From: Desmonostoc vinosum HA7617-LM4 | Lineage (GTDB): Bacteria > Cyanobacteriota > Cyanobacteriia > Cyanobacteriales > Nostocaceae | DNA length: 52,717 bases | Direction of reading: 5' to 3' | Assembly: GCA_019359515.1 (NCBI GenBank) | Contig: JAHHHC010000044.1 | Coordinates: forward strand, 1 to 52,717 | Part shown: positions 52,515 to 52,717 of the stretch, piece after piece | Position numbering within the stretch: position 1 is the first letter of the stretch | Layout of the letters: each line of letters begins with the position of its first letter | The notes under the pieces: model-generated | The model's input: only the letters and a program-made list of their open reading frames with translations | Told to the model about the DNA's origin: nothing | Databases searched by the model: none | Program-made: the position numbers and the translations under genes

Positions 52515-52717
52515 CTACGATGTTTGATTTGCTTCCAACCAATTAAGTAAATCCTCAATGGCTGTAAAATCTAATAAAGCCTCGCCAAGAGCTTCTAATT
52601 GCTCTAGGGAAAGAGTTTGGATACGCCCTTGCACTTGTTGTGGTAACTCTCCTACTCGTCTTTGTAGTTGCCGTAGTACGAGTCTTTGCTCACCTTCTTG
52701 CTTACCTTCTTGCTTAC
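52515..52717 (-). CDS. C-terminal part of a Rpn/DUF4351-type protein (partial)
   Basis: The last 66 codons of a gene cut by the right edge of the window. GKQEGKQEGEQ, a repeat seen at the end of many PD-(D/E)XK-type transposase-like (Rpn) proteins of cyanobacteria, is followed by LVLRQLQRRVGELPQQVQGR and LSLEQLEALGEALLDF, the DUF4351 helix bundle. The stop is at 52515. The nuclease domain would lie to the right. It converges on the HEAT-repeat gene. Confidence 0.8.
   Translation of the reverse strand, partial: KQEGKQEGEQRLVLRQLQRRVGELPQQVQGRIQTLSLEQLEALGEALLDFTAIEDLLNWLEANQTS

Overview
The window looks like a chromosomal segment of a filamentous, Nostoc/Anabaena-type cyanobacterium. The evidence is the many copies of the HIP1 palindrome GCGATCGC, the heptanucleotide tandem repeats of the GGGGAGT / CCCCAGT kind scattered between (and inside) genes, a CP12 gene, a two-piece PntA plus PntB transhydrogenase, and a nirA-nrtP-narB nitrate assimilation cluster preceded by an NtcA-type promoter. 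No rRNA, tRNA or CRISPR array was seen.

Layout. 1-6.7 kb: an OmpR-type response regulator, a small membrane protein, and an efflux pair (HlyD/AcrA adaptor plus RND permease) preceded by a 21-bp tandem repeat. 6.7-13.3 kb: an accessory region. Two copies of a 310-bp direct repeat (7232-7541 and 12600-12909) bracket about 5 kb of AT-rich DNA. This holds a three-module peptidoglycan hydrolase, an unrecognised protein with a possible crystallin-like fold, a DUF1304 membrane protein, a class 3 lipase, a chimeric nucleotidyltransferase remnant and an IS1634-type transposase remnant. 13.3-18.5 kb: a two-domain monooxygenase-fold protein, an AraC regulator, a glutathione transferase, an alpha/beta hydrolase and an RNase HI with an extra C-terminal domain. 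18.7-28 kb: a WG-repeat/site-2-protease/TPR fusion, a DUF29-like protein, tlyA, cp12, a dynamin/Era-like GTPase, a PD-(D/E)XK-like protein and a family 39 glycosyltransferase. 28.3-34.1 kb: an FHA-PrsW fusion facing the rpmH-rnpA-PH-yidC-jag-DUF177 run, whose rpmH is a 44-codon gene. 35-42.3 kb: pntA1-pntA2-pntB, a VOC protein, an NmrA-like reductase and dnaK. 42.3-52.7 kb: a DJ-1/PfpI protein, a nitrate reductase associated protein, a PsiE-like protein, narB, nrtP and nirA, then divergently a Rieske lipoprotein and a HEAT-repeat protein, and the end of a Rpn/DUF4351-type protein cut by the window edge.

How the genes work together. nirA, nrtP and narB take up nitrate and reduce it to ammonium using ferredoxin; the nitrate reductase associated protein lies downstream in the same orientation. 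rpmH, rnpA, yidC and jag form the conserved ribosomal protein / RNase P / membrane insertase block. pntA1-pntA2-pntB balances NADH and NADPH pools, and CP12 controls the Calvin cycle.

The most unusual signals are: (i) heptamer-repeat DNA inside the reading frames of both nirA and narB, translated as low-complexity linkers; (ii) the direct-repeat-bounded 5-kb island with lytic enzymes; (iii) two families of miniature transposon-like repeats, one nested inside the other; (iv) the WG-M50-TPR and FHA-PrsW protease fusions.
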